From: an uncultured bacterium
GTDB taxonomy: Bacteria; Actinomycetota; Coriobacteriia; Coriobacteriales; Coriobacteriaceae
DNA: 8,595 nt
Assembly: GCA_905215205.1 (NCBI GenBank)
Contig: CAJMPK010000058.1
Coordinates: 1 to 8,595 of the forward strand
Reading direction: 5' to 3'
Shown here: piece after piece, positions 1-6,270 of the stretch
Layout of the letters: each line of letters starts with the position of its first letter
How positions within the stretch are numbered: the first letter of the stretch is position 1
Translations under genes and position numbers: made by a program
Notes under the pieces: generated by a model
Told to the model about the DNA's origin: nothing
What the model saw: the letters and a program-made list of their open reading frames with translations, nothing else
Databases searched by the model: none

Positions 1-1123
1 AAAGCTGCTCAATGCGCTCGGACTTGGCGAGCACGCTACCGAGCTTCTCCTGGAAGGCGACCTTGGCCAGACGCTCGCGGAACTCGTCGAGGGAGATCTT
101 CAGGTCCTCCTCGTAGAAGAACTTGGCGTCGTCCAGACGGGCGCGCACGACGCGCTCGTTGCCGTCGATCACGCGCTCGGCATTCTCGGGCTTGCTGTTG
201 GAAACGACCACGAACTCACGCGTGAGCTTGCCCTCGGCGTCATAGATCGGGAAGTAGCGCTGGTTGGTGAGCATGGACTCGCAGATGATCTCATGCGGGA
301 CCTTGAGGAACTCCTCGTCGAAGGTACCGACGAGCACCGTCGGCCACTCGCAGAGGTTGATGACCTCCTCGAAGACCTTCTTAGGCGTATCGACGTGGCA
401 GCCGGGGCGCGCAGCCTCGACCTCGGCGATACCGGCAAGGATGGCCTCACGACGGCGCTCGGCAGAAAGCACGCCGGCGTCCTCGAGCACCTGCTCGTAA
501 ACAGCGGGGCTGGCGACCACATGGTCACCGGGGCCAAGTACGCGATGACCACGCGTGGTGTTGCCACTCGTCACGTCGGCAAAGGACACGGGCACGACAT
601 CCTCGCCCAAAAGGCAGCAGATCCAACGGACCGGACGAACAAACGTAGCGTGCTCGTGGCCCCAGCGCTGGCTGCGGTAGTTGGGCCACTGCAGGCCGGC
701 GATCGTCTTCTCGCACAGGGCGGTCAGAATCGGCGTAGCCGGTGCGGAGGGAATGTTCTTCTCGGCGAACACATACTCGCGACCGTCGGTGTCCTCGCGA
801 CGGACCAGATCCTCGGCAGCCACACCGCACTTGCGGGCAAAGCCCTGGGCGGCTTTGGTGGCGTTGCCGTCGGCATCAAAGGCAATGTTTGCCGCGGGGC
901 CGCGCTTGACCTCATGGACCTCATCGGTCGCGGTAGCGACGTTGGCCACGAGCGCAGCCAGACGACGCGGGCTCGAGATCACGCGGACCTCGCCATGGGC
1001 CAGACCGGCCTCGTCGAGGCCCTTGGCAATCATGGTGCCAAGCTGCTTGACGGCATTGTTCAGCGGTGCGGAGGGCATTTCCTCCGTACCGATCTCAAAC
1101 AGGAAATCCTTAGCGTCTGCCAT
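1..1123 (-). CDS. glyS: Glycyl-tRNA synthetase beta subunit, N-terminal part (runs off the left edge)
   Basis: This is the beta subunit of the alpha2-beta2 glycyl-tRNA synthetase, which with GlyQ charges tRNA-Gly in the cytoplasm. The beta chain is the tRNA-binding subunit. The 374 codons present begin MADAKDFLFEIGTEEMP; the FEIGTEE-P block near residues 9-17 and SPRRLA near 51-56 are hallmarks of the family. Family members are usually about 690 residues, so the C-terminal half, with the anticodon-binding domain, lies outside the window. This is an edge effect, not a truncation. The ATG at 1123 lies 3 nt after the glyQ stop. An AGGTGG ribosome site 8 nt upstream sits inside the last glyQ codons, so the two subunits are very likely translationally coupled. 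The reading frame is open to the edge with no frameshift. Confidence 0.96.
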   Translation of the reverse strand, partial: MADAKDFLFEIGTEEMPSAPLNNAVKQLGTMIAKGLDEAGLAHGEVRVISSPRRLAALVANVATATDEVHEVKRGPAANIAFDADGNATKAAQGFARKCGVAAEDLVRREDTDGREYVFAEKNIPSAPATPILTALCEKTIAGLQWPNYRSQRWGHEHATFVRPVRWICCLLGEDVVPVSFADVTSGNTTRGHRVLGPGDHVVASPAVYEQVLEDAGVLSAERRREAILAGIAEVEAARPGCHVDTPKKVFEEVINLCEWPTVLVGTFDEEFLKVPHEIICESMLTNQRYFPIYDAEGKLTREFVVVSNSKPENAERVIDGNERVVRARLDDAKFFYEEDLKISLDEFRERLAKVAFQEKLGSVLAKSERIEQL

Positions 1124-1126
1124 GGC

Positions 1127-2038
1127 TTACGCCACCTCGCCTTCCTGGTCGGCATTCTCGTTGACTCCGGCGACCTCGGCCATATAGGCCTCGCAGCACG
1201 CCTTGGCGACGGCGCGGACGCGCAGGATGTAGTTGGCACGCTCGACCGCGGACAGCGCGCCGCGGGCATCGAGCAGGTTGAAGGCATGGCTGCACTTCAT
1301 GACGCAATCGTATGCGGGCAGCGGCAGCTTGCGCTCCAGGCAGGAGTGGCACTCGGCCTCGTAGTCGTCAAACTTCTGACGCATCATCTCGACGTTAGCA
1401 ACCTCAAAGTTATAGGCACTAAACTCACGCTCGTTCTCCAGGAACACGTCGCCATAGGTCATGGGCGTGCCGTCGGGCAGATAGCTCCACACCAGATCGT
1501 AGACGGAGTTGACGCCCTGGGCGTACATGGCGATGCGCTCCAGACCATAGGTGATCTCGACGGGCACGGGGTCGACCTCGATGCCGCCTACCTGCTGGAA
1601 GTACGTAAACTGCGTGACCTCCATGCCGTTGAGCCAGACCTCCCAGCCAAGGCCCCAGGCGCCCAGGGTCGGGCTCTCCCAGTCGTCCTCGACAAAACGG
1701 ACGTCATGGTCGTTGGGGTCCAGACCGATAGCGGCAAGAGACCCCAGGTAAAGCTCCTGGGCGTTGACCGGCGAGGGCTTGATGAGCACCTGGAACTGAT
1801 AGTAGTGCTGCATGCGGTTGGGGTTCTCGCCGTAGCGGCCGTCGGCGGGACGGCGGCAAGGCTGAGCGTAGCAGGTGCGCCACTCGGCAGGACCGAGCGA
1901 GCGCAACGTGGTCGCGGTGTGGAAGGTACCGGCACCAACCTCGGAGTCATAGGGCTGCATAATGACGCAGCCCTGCTCGCCCCAGTACTGCTGGAGGCGC
2001 AGGATGATGTCTTGGAAGGAAAGCGATGAAGCGTTCAT
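1127..2038 (-). CDS. glyQ: Glycyl-tRNA synthetase alpha subunit
   Basis: This is the catalytic alpha subunit of heterotetrameric glycyl-tRNA synthetase (class II). It makes glycyl-adenylate and transfers glycine to tRNA-Gly together with the beta chain. Its 303 residues match the usual length of about 300. The class II motif 2 region is clear at residues 62-75 (RRPADGRYGENPNR), followed by YYQFQVLIKPSP at 79-90; GLGWEVWLNGMEVTQFTYFQQ is also well conserved. The ATG at 2038 is preceded by GAGGGG and a closer GAGG. It lies 59 nt after the lepB stop, a larger gap than elsewhere in this cluster, so glyQS could be read through from lepB or have its own promoter (weak -10 candidate at 2085-2090). 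I saw no T-box-like leader, and the gap is too short for one. The C-terminal tail is acidic (ENADQEGEVA). Confidence 0.98.
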   Translation of the reverse strand: MNASSLSFQDIILRLQQYWGEQGCVIMQPYDSEVGAGTFHTATTLRSLGPAEWRTCYAQPCRRPADGRYGENPNRMQHYYQFQVLIKPSPVNAQELYLGSLAAIGLDPNDHDVRFVEDDWESPTLGAWGLGWEVWLNGMEVTQFTYFQQVGGIEVDPVPVEITYGLERIAMYAQGVNSVYDLVWSYLPDGTPMTYGDVFLENEREFSAYNFEVANVEMMRQKFDDYEAECHSCLERKLPLPAYDCVMKCSHAFNLLDARGALSAVERANYILRVRAVAKACCEAYMAEVAGVNENADQEGEVA

Positions 2039-2084
2039 GCCTCTAATATCCCCTCGTCGAAACGATTACACGGTTAGGTACTGT

Positions 2085-2090
2085 ACTATA
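2085..2090 (-). promoter_or_regulatory. Possible -10 box for glyQS
   Basis: The minus strand reads TATAGT here, five of six matches to the TATAAT consensus, about 47 nt upstream of the glyQ ATG and just after the lepB stop. No recognisable -35 hexamer sits 16-18 nt further upstream, where the sequence is CGGCGC-like, so the call is weak. The 59-nt gap is the only break in the tight rpsP-to-glyS series, which is why a secondary promoter is worth considering. Confidence 0.25.
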
Positions 2091-2097
2091 GCGGTTT

Positions 2098-2661
2098 TTA
2101 ATCGATAGCGCCGATGCGGTTGAGCGGCCAGTAGCGCACAAGCGCCACGGCGATCAAGTCAGAGCGATCGACGGGACCAAAGTAGCGTGAGTCGGCAGAG
2201 TTTTCGCGGTTGTCGCCCATCACCCACACGCACCCGTCGGGAACGGTGTAGGGATAGCTTACCTGAGCGCCGGGAGCCTGGACCGAAAGCGGCCAGCTCA
2301 TGCCGGTCGTGTATTCCTCGTCGAGTGCTTGGCCGTCAACGACCACCTTGCCGTTCTGAAGGTCGACCGTCTGACCGGCCGTGGCAATAACACGCTTGAC
2401 GAGAACATCGTGCTCGGAGGTGCCATCGGGGTTGTGGAACACCACGATATCGCCTTGGCTGACGGGCTGGCCGAGCTCGAGGCTCACCTTTTGCGCCAGG
2501 ATCTGGTCGCCGATCTCAATCGTGGACTCCATGGAGCCGGTGGGCACCACAAAGGGTTCGATCACAAACGAACGAATCAGGAAGGTGGCGACCAGTGCGA
2601 TCGCAACGACCAAGATCCACTCAAACGCACCCTTTAGCACGGAATGCTGCGATGGAACCAT
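2098..2661 (-). CDS. lepB: Signal peptidase I
   Basis: This is the type I signal peptidase, a membrane-anchored serine protease (S26 family) that removes signal peptides from exported proteins outside the membrane. The 187-residue protein has one N-terminal membrane segment at about residues 13-33. It has the catalytic Ser43 in the PTGSMEST box, the general-base Lys89 in DVLVKRVIATAGQ, and the MGDNRENSADSR box at 148-159. This is the short, single-anchor form typical of Gram-positive bacteria. The start chosen is ATG 2661, with GAGGAG 5 nt upstream inside the end of trmD. A longer reading back to 2799 would overlap trmD by about 135 nt and add residues with no family similarity. The gene follows trmD by only 2 nt, so it is co-transcribed with the ribosome and tRNA maturation genes. 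Confidence 0.96.
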   Translation of the reverse strand: MVPSQHSVLKGAFEWILVVAIALVATFLIRSFVIEPFVVPTGSMESTIEIGDQILAQKVSLELGQPVSQGDIVVFHNPDGTSEHDVLVKRVIATAGQTVDLQNGKVVVDGQALDEEYTTGMSWPLSVQAPGAQVSYPYTVPDGCVWVMGDNRENSADSRYFGPVDRSDLIAVALVRYWPLNRIGAID

Positions 2662-2663
2662 TC

Positions 2664-3422
2664 TCACTCCTCGCTCTGCGAATACGATGCGTCCAGGATC
2701 TCCTGCGCGTATGCGCGTTCCTCGGGCGTAAGCCGCGCCGTCTCGATCAGGTCGGGACGCCAGCGACAGGTGCGCTCGATGGCGTTCTTGCGGCGCCAAG
2801 CGTCAACTTTGGCGTGATCGCCACTCACGAGCACAGGAGGCACGCCCTCACCGTTGAACTCGGCGGGACGGGTGTACTGCGCGTACTCGAGCAGGCCACC
2901 GTCCTCGGCGGTCGAGAACGACTCGTCGACGTTGCTCATCTCGTCACCAAGGGCGCCGGGAATGAGGCGCACGACGGCATCGGCAACGACCATAGCGGGA
3001 AGTTCGCCACCCGTAAGCACGTAGTCGCCGATCGACAGACGCTCATTGGCATACGCATACGCGCGCTCGTCGACGCCCTCGTAGCGACTGCACACAAATA
3101 GCAGGCGCTCGCTTTTGAGCAGGCGCTCGGCCACATGCTGCGTAAAGGGCTCGCCACAGGGGGTAAAAAACACCACGGTGGGCTTGGGACCCTCGGAGCT
3201 AATAGCCTCGATGGCCTCGGCGATGGGTTCGACCTTCATGAGCATGCCCTGCCCGCCGCCGTACGGCTCGTCATCGACGGTGCGATGGCGGTCGTGCGTC
3301 CAGTCGCGCAGGTTATAGGCCTTAAAATCAAAAAGGCCGGCCTTGCGGGCGCGGCCCAAGATCGACGTGGACATGACGGGCTCAAACATCTCGGGAAAGG
3401 CCGAAAGGGTCTCGATCAGCAT
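2664..3422 (-). CDS. trmD: tRNA (guanine-N1)-methyltransferase (m1G37)
   Basis: TrmD is the SPOUT-family enzyme that methylates G37 next to the anticodon with S-adenosylmethionine, preventing +1 frameshifting. At 252 residues it has the usual length. Visible blocks are YGGGQGM at 54-60, RYEGVDER at 113-120 and the trefoil-knot SAM site IGDYVLTGGELPAM at 131-144. Arg152 lies in VVRLIPG. Asp166 in VDESF is the likely catalytic acid and is followed by YTRP at 183-186. In the block usually written CGRYEG, this protein has Ser for Gly (CSRYEG); I take that as a lineage variant. The ATG at 3422 has a GGGAGGA ribosome site that begins at the rimM stop, 10 nt away. The protein ends in Glu-Glu, whose GAGGAG codons serve as the lepB ribosome site. 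Confidence 0.98.
   Translation of the reverse strand: MLIETLSAFPEMFEPVMSTSILGRARKAGLFDFKAYNLRDWTHDRHRTVDDEPYGGGQGMLMKVEPIAEAIEAISSEGPKPTVVFFTPCGEPFTQHVAERLLKSERLLFVCSRYEGVDERAYAYANERLSIGDYVLTGGELPAMVVADAVVRLIPGALGDEMSNVDESFSTAEDGGLLEYAQYTRPAEFNGEGVPPVLVSGDHAKVDAWRRKNAIERTCRWRPDLIETARLTPEERAYAQEILDASYSQSEE
2667..2672 (-). promoter_or_regulatory. Ribosome binding site of lepB, made from the last codons of trmD
   Basis: The minus strand reads GAGGAG, then TGAGA, then ATG. The hexamer is the two final Glu codons of trmD and TGA is its stop. This places a near-ideal ribosome site 5 nt before ATG 2661 and decides the lepB start against the longer reading. Confidence 0.85.
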
Positions 3423-3432
3423 GTTATCCTCC

Positions 3433-3954
3433 CTACTTGTCCATATCGATCAAACCGTCCATAACATGGACGGAAATTGTCCCCTGATCGGGAAGATCGA
3501 GCACAACCTGCTCGATCACGGGAATCAGCACCTCGCCGTACCGATCGCCCTCGACAACCCAAACATCGTTGGCGGGCGTCGACATGATCTCGACAATCGT
3601 GCCGAGCGAGCCAAAGCGCTCGTCGACCACCTCGCGACCCATCAGGTCGGTATAGGCGGCGTCGAGCGAATCGAGCTGAAAGTCGTCACGATTTGCCAGC
3701 ACGTAGCATCCGGTGATGCCCTCGGCGGCCGTCAAGTCGTCAATGCCCTCAAACGAGACCAGATCGCCATCGCCCGTATCGGTGACGGATACGACCGTGC
3801 AAAAACGGTCGCGCTTGAGCGCCGGCGGCGTCAAGGCAACGCGCATACCCGGCGTCAATACAGAAGGAAGCCCCCGCAGCGGCTGCGCGAGGACCTCCCC
3901 CTTCCTTCCGTGCGGCTTGACCACACGGGCGATGTTTTTGTACTGGGACCTCAA
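3433..3954 (-). CDS. rimM: Ribosome maturation factor RimM
   Basis: RimM binds the 30S head and ribosomal protein S19 and assists 16S rRNA processing. Its 173 residues are normal for the family. The N-terminal RimM domain has ARVVKPHGRKGEV at 9-21. The PRC-barrel domain covers about 96-167, with GSLGTIVEI at 115-123 and EVLIPVIEQVV at 141-151. The only sensible start is TTG 3954: an in-frame TAG lies 18 nt upstream, and the next in-frame ATG (residue 37) would remove the conserved N-terminal motif. The ribosome site is poor (AGAGG about 15 nt away). With only 4 nt after the khpA stop, translation probably depends on ribosomes finishing khpA. The partner gene rpsP in the same operon also fits a role in 30S assembly. 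Confidence 0.95.
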   Translation of the reverse strand: MRSQYKNIARVVKPHGRKGEVLAQPLRGLPSVLTPGMRVALTPPALKRDRFCTVVSVTDTGDGDLVSFEGIDDLTAAEGITGCYVLANRDDFQLDSLDAAYTDLMGREVVDERFGSLGTIVEIMSTPANDVWVVEGDRYGEVLIPVIEQVVLDLPDQGTISVHVMDGLIDMDK

Positions 3955-3958
3955 GGTC

Positions 3959-4243
3959 CTAGCCCAGAACCTCTACCTCGACTGCAGTGTCGAGGCGAGC
4001 GGCCAGTGCACGGGCGAGCGTGCGAATGGCCTTGATGGTACGGCCACGACGGCCGATGACCTTAGCGACGTCATCCTCGGCAACAGAAACCTCAATCGTG
4101 GAGGCGTCGTCACCATCGATGACCTCAAGGCTCACGGAATCCGGGTCGTCGACGATCTGAACAACGAGATATTCGACGAGATCGGCGATGCGATCTGAGA
4201 GCATTGCCTCACCCTCGAGCTGTGCAGCGTCAACCTCAGGCAC
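3959..4243 (-). CDS. khpA: KH-domain RNA-binding protein KhpA (YlqC family)
   Basis: This is a small single-KH protein of the KhpA/YlqC family, which binds RNA, often partnered with KhpB/Jag, and is linked in Firmicutes to cell division and sRNA function. That role is from family knowledge and is not shown here. The KH signature VIGRRGRTIKAIR is at 62-74, with the GxxG loop GRRG at 64-67. LVEYLVVQIVDDPDSV at 22-37 matches the family N terminus. Two starts are possible. GTG 4243 has GAGGAG 6 nt upstream and lies 3 nt from the rpsP stop (94 residues). ATG 4204 has GAGGG 7 nt upstream and gives 81 residues, close to the usual length. I keep the GTG because its ribosome site is stronger and its spacing matches the rest of the operon. 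The rpsP-khpA-rimM-trmD order is widely conserved. Confidence 0.92.
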   Translation of the reverse strand: MPEVDAAQLEGEAMLSDRIADLVEYLVVQIVDDPDSVSLEVIDGDDASTIEVSVAEDDVAKVIGRRGRTIKAIRTLARALAARLDTAVEVEVLG

Positions 4244-4246
4244 GAT

Positions 4247-4588
4247 TTACTCCTCGGCGCCCTCAGCGGCCTCAGCGGCAGCCTTAGCGGCCTCGGCCTC
4301 TTTGGCGAGCTGCTTCTTGGATTTCTTGACGACGGTCTCGGTCTTCTCGCCCTCGTTGGCGGCCTTGACCAGAGCAGCGACAGCGTCGGTGAGCTGAGCG
4401 CCCTTGGACTGCCAGTCAGCGATCTTCTCGAGATCGAGGTTGATGGTCTTGGGGGCGGTCATCGGGTTGTAGCGGCCAACCTCCTCGATGATACGACCGT
4501 CACGCGGGGCGCGGGAATCGGCGACGACGACACGGTAGTACGGACGCTTCTTAGCGCCGTGACGAGCAAGGCGAATCTTGACTGCCAA
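4247..4588 (-). CDS. rpsP: 30S ribosomal protein S16
   Basis: S16 is a 30S subunit protein needed for early assembly. The 113-residue product opens MAVKIRLARHGAKKRPYYR and continues SRAPRDGRIIEEVGRYNP (about 25-42), diagnostic for the family. The core ends near residue 80. The rest is a low-complexity Lys/Ala/Glu tail (about 84-113), longer than the usual 80-90 residue proteins but common in actinobacterial S16. The start is TTG 4588, preceded by a near-perfect GGAGGAG at 6 nt; a longer reading from TTG 4624 would place that ribosome site inside the gene. It is the first gene of the operon, with its own promoter at 4645-4673. The final Glu-Glu codons GAGGAG are the ribosome site of khpA. Confidence 0.97.
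   Translation of the reverse strand: MAVKIRLARHGAKKRPYYRVVVADSRAPRDGRIIEEVGRYNPMTAPKTINLDLEKIADWQSKGAQLTDAVAALVKAANEGEKTETVVKKSKKQLAKEAEAAKAAAEAAEGAEE
4250..4255 (-). promoter_or_regulatory. Ribosome binding site of khpA, made from the last codons of rpsP
   Basis: The minus strand reads GAGGAG, then TAAATC, then GTG. The hexamer is the Glu-Glu end of rpsP and TAA is its stop. The 6-nt spacing supports GTG 4243 as the khpA start and implies coupling of khpA to rpsP translation. Confidence 0.75.
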
Positions 4589-4594
4589 AGGAAA

Positions 4595-4601
4595 CTCCTC
4601 C
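4595..4601 (-). promoter_or_regulatory. Ribosome binding site fixing the TTG start of rpsP
   Basis: The minus strand carries GGAGGAG followed by TTTCCT and TTG. This strong site at 6-nt spacing selects TTG 4588, which is also where S16 homologues begin (MAVKIRL), over the in-frame TTG at 4624. Confidence 0.88.
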
Positions 4602-4644
4602 AACCAAGCAGCTTTAGGCTGCAACTACAAACAAACAGTTGAAC

Positions 4645-4673
4645 ATAATACGCCATCGACGCGGGCAGGTGAA
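4645..4673 (-). promoter_or_regulatory. Promoter of the rpsP-khpA-rimM-trmD-lepB operon
   Basis: Reading the minus strand, TTCACC (4673-4668, four of six matches to TTGACA) is separated by 17 nt from TATTAT (4650-4645, five of six matches to TATAAT). Initiation would fall near 4638 and leave a leader of about 50 nt before rpsP. Nothing stronger appears between rpsP and dinB. The spacing and position are good, but no transcript data are available. Confidence 0.6.
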
Positions 4674-4777
4674 GTCCGTGAGACCAACTTCTTCGGTGTA
4701 GTCGAAGGCAAATCCATATCTTAGACAAGAATTCGCGATTTGCAAGCACATCCACGCACCCCACATGAGCTGCGCGG

Positions 4778-4783
4778 TATACT
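4778..4783 (+). promoter_or_regulatory. -10 box of dinB, positioned for a leaderless mRNA
   Basis: TATACT (five of six matches to consensus) ends 6 nt before ATG 4790, so a standard start point falls on the A of the ATG. No Shine-Dalgarno-like sequence precedes this ATG, in contrast to most genes in the window. No convincing -35 is visible; the sequence 17 nt upstream is CGCACC. Leaderless genes are common in Actinomycetota, which makes this reading natural. Confidence 0.5.
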
Positions 4784-4789
4784 CATGCC

Positions 4790-6043
4790 ATGAAAAGACG
4801 CGAACATACATACGGTTATGAGGATGCTACGGGCGTCACGCCGCCTCCCTGGACGGGTCCGGCGGTGGGCCTCATGGACCTCGATGCGTTTTTTGCGAGC
4901 GTGGAGATGCTCGATCATCCCGAGTGGCGAGGCAAGCCACTCATCGTGGGTGGCGATGCCGATTCCCGCGGCGTTGTGTCCACCTGCTCATACGAGGCAC
5001 GTCGCTTTGGCGTGCACTCCGCCATGCCCTCGGCCGAGGCACGGCGCCTCTGTCCGCAGGCCATTTGGACGCACGGCCATTTCGATCGTTACCACGAGGT
5101 CAGCGCGCAGGTCATGGCGATTCTCGCCGACGAGACCCCGCGTGTTGAGCGCGTATCCATCGACGAAGCCTTTATCGACATCACACCGGGTCGCTTTGCG
5201 CCCGAAGACCCGCTGCTGGTTGCGCGGCGCATCAGTGATCGCGTGGCGGCGCTGGGAGTGACCTGCTCCATTGGCGTCGGCTGCAACAAGACGGTCGCAA
5301 AGATCGCAAGCGAGCGGGACAAGCCGTTTGGGCTGACCATCGTACGTCCTGGAACCGAGCAGCGCTTTTTGGCCGCGCTGCCGGTGTCTGCCATGAGCGG
5401 CATCGGGCGCTCGGCCGAGGAGCGACTGCGCCGTATGCGCATCTACACGCTCGGCGAGCTATCACGCGCACCGGAATCAACCTTGGCCTCTATTTTTGGA
5501 GTCAACGGCGAACGCATGCGCCAACGTGCGCTGGGACTCGAAATCTCCGTAGTCACAAGCCTCGATGAAGAGCGCGAGGTCAAGTCGGTCAGCAATGAAC
5601 GCACCTTTGCTAAAGATCTGACTGAGCGTGGGGATATTGAGGCGGCGATTGCGCTGTTGGGAGAGTCAGTGGGACGCCGCCTGCGCCGTCAGGGGCTGAC
5701 GGGTGCCACGGTAACGCTCAAGCTTAAGTATTCGTATGGCAGCGGGCGTACGGCACAGCGCCGGCTGCCTCATCCGACCGACGATGAGAACATCTTCGTG
5801 GCGGTTGCACTCGAACTGCTCGACAACATCTGGCAGGAAGGCATGCATGTTCGCTTAGCGGGCATCGGCATGAGCGACTTCGACCACCAAGGCGGCATCC
5901 AGACCGACCTGTTCTGCGAGATCGATGACCGCGGGGCCCAATCCAGCGACCGCCGCGACCTCTCCGTCGCCATCGACGCCGTCCGAGACAAGTTCGGCAA
6001 TACCGCCCTATCCTTCGGCCGCCAATCCCGCTTCAAAAACTAA
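4790..6043 (+). CDS. dinB: DNA polymerase IV (Y-family translesion polymerase)
   Basis: DinB is an error-prone polymerase that bypasses damaged template bases. The 417-residue protein has the palm metal ligands: Asp30 in GLMDLDAFFASVE, and Asp125-Glu126 in SIDEAFIDIT. The steric-gate residue is Phe35. CSIGVGCNKTVAKIASERDKP marks the palm/thumb. The little-finger domain occupies the C-terminal third. QTDLF at 371-375 fits the QxxLF sliding-clamp motif, though it lies 43 residues before the end, not at the tip. About 25 residues precede the usual start of the fold; I keep ATG 4790 because a start at Met29 would cut the first beta strand. The gene diverges from rpsP and converges on the transposase gene. 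No clear SOS box was found, so damage induction is not supported from sequence. Confidence 0.96.
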   Translation: MKRREHTYGYEDATGVTPPPWTGPAVGLMDLDAFFASVEMLDHPEWRGKPLIVGGDADSRGVVSTCSYEARRFGVHSAMPSAEARRLCPQAIWTHGHFDRYHEVSAQVMAILADETPRVERVSIDEAFIDITPGRFAPEDPLLVARRISDRVAALGVTCSIGVGCNKTVAKIASERDKPFGLTIVRPGTEQRFLAALPVSAMSGIGRSAEERLRRMRIYTLGELSRAPESTLASIFGVNGERMRQRALGLEISVVTSLDEEREVKSVSNERTFAKDLTERGDIEAAIALLGESVGRRLRRQGLTGATVTLKLKYSYGSGRTAQRRLPHPTDDENIFVAVALELLDNIWQEGMHVRLAGIGMSDFDHQGGIQTDLFCEIDDRGAQSSDRRDLSVAIDAVRDKFGNTALSFGRQSRFKN

Positions 6044-6091
6044 TCTTTTTAGGACGGTGGTATTTGCCGCCTTCGGTCGGACACGGCATGG

Positions 6092-6124
6092 GTAGTTAAT
6101 TTGGGACGGGGCTATTTTAGCTAC
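6092..6124 (+). repeat. 33-nt REP-like repeat, copy A
   Basis: The core starts GTAG, carries ATTTGGGACGGGG, then TTTTAGCTAC. It is the only one of five copies in plus orientation and is identical to copy B, with which it forms the inverted pair. Its GTAG foot matches the tetranucleotide known at the foot of enterobacterial REPs. Confidence 0.85.
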
Positions 6125-6181
6125 CCCTATATATCGGTTGAGGTTCATTCCGGCCCTAAATCATTCACCGTCAGCCAAAGG

Positions 6182-6214
6182 GTAGCTAAAATAGCCCCGT
6201 CCCAAATTAACTAC
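6182..6214 (-). repeat. 33-nt REP-like repeat, copy B
   Basis: On the minus strand it is identical to copy A over the whole core and two bases beyond each end. That identity, against 3 to 8 differences among the other copies, suggests A and B arose together or are kept identical as a unit. Confidence 0.85.
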
Positions 6215-6237
6215 CCAAGATGCCATGTTTGGCGGCC

Positions 6238-6270
6238 GCAGCTAAAAGTACCCCATCCCAAATGTGCTAC
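6238..6270 (-). repeat. 33-nt REP-like repeat, copy C, overlapping the transposase stop
   Basis: This is the most divergent copy. On the minus strand it reads GTAGCAC, then ATTTGGGATGGGG, then TACTTTTAGCTGC. The first four bases GTAG contain the TAG stop codon of the transposase gene (6269-6267), so the repeat begins exactly where the protein ends. Confidence 0.8.

Larger units (their letters stand above)
6090..6216. repeat. Perfect 37-bp inverted repeat pair (REPIN-like), 53-bp loop
   Basis: Bases 6090-6126 and 6180-6216 are exact reverse complements over 37 bp, each arm containing one 33-nt core repeat flanked by GG and CC. The loop 6127-6179 shows no coding or repeat structure. Transcribed either way the pair would form a very stable hairpin. 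Each arm can also fold alone: GGGTAGTTAA pairs with TTAGCTACCC with one G-T wobble. The pair lies between the convergent ends of dinB and the transposase gene. It resembles REPINs, which are two inverted REP sequences mobilised together by a RAYT. Confidence 0.85.

Noticed and set aside
293..2029. Long plus-strand open frame of 578 codons
   Set aside because: It is antisense to glyS and glyQ, whose minus-strand products have clear family motifs. Long antisense frames are expected in GC-rich coding DNA, and its product has no recognisable domain.
2039..2097. T-box or other leader element before glyQ
   Set aside because: The 59-nt gap is too short, and only a 6-bp CGATTA/TAATCG match that reaches into lepB is visible.
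2662..2799. Upstream extension of lepB
   Set aside because: The extra residues overlap trmD out of frame, carry no signal peptidase similarity, and ATG 2661 has an ideal ribosome site.
4799..4816. Possible SOS/LexA box at the start of dinB (GAAC and GGTT halves)
   Set aside because: The half-sites are nine bases apart instead of four and lie inside the coding region, so they do not fit the actinobacterial or Bacillus consensus.
6052..6066. GGTGG/CCGCC hairpin after dinB as a terminator
   Set aside because: It has only five pairs including a wobble and is not followed by a T run in either direction.
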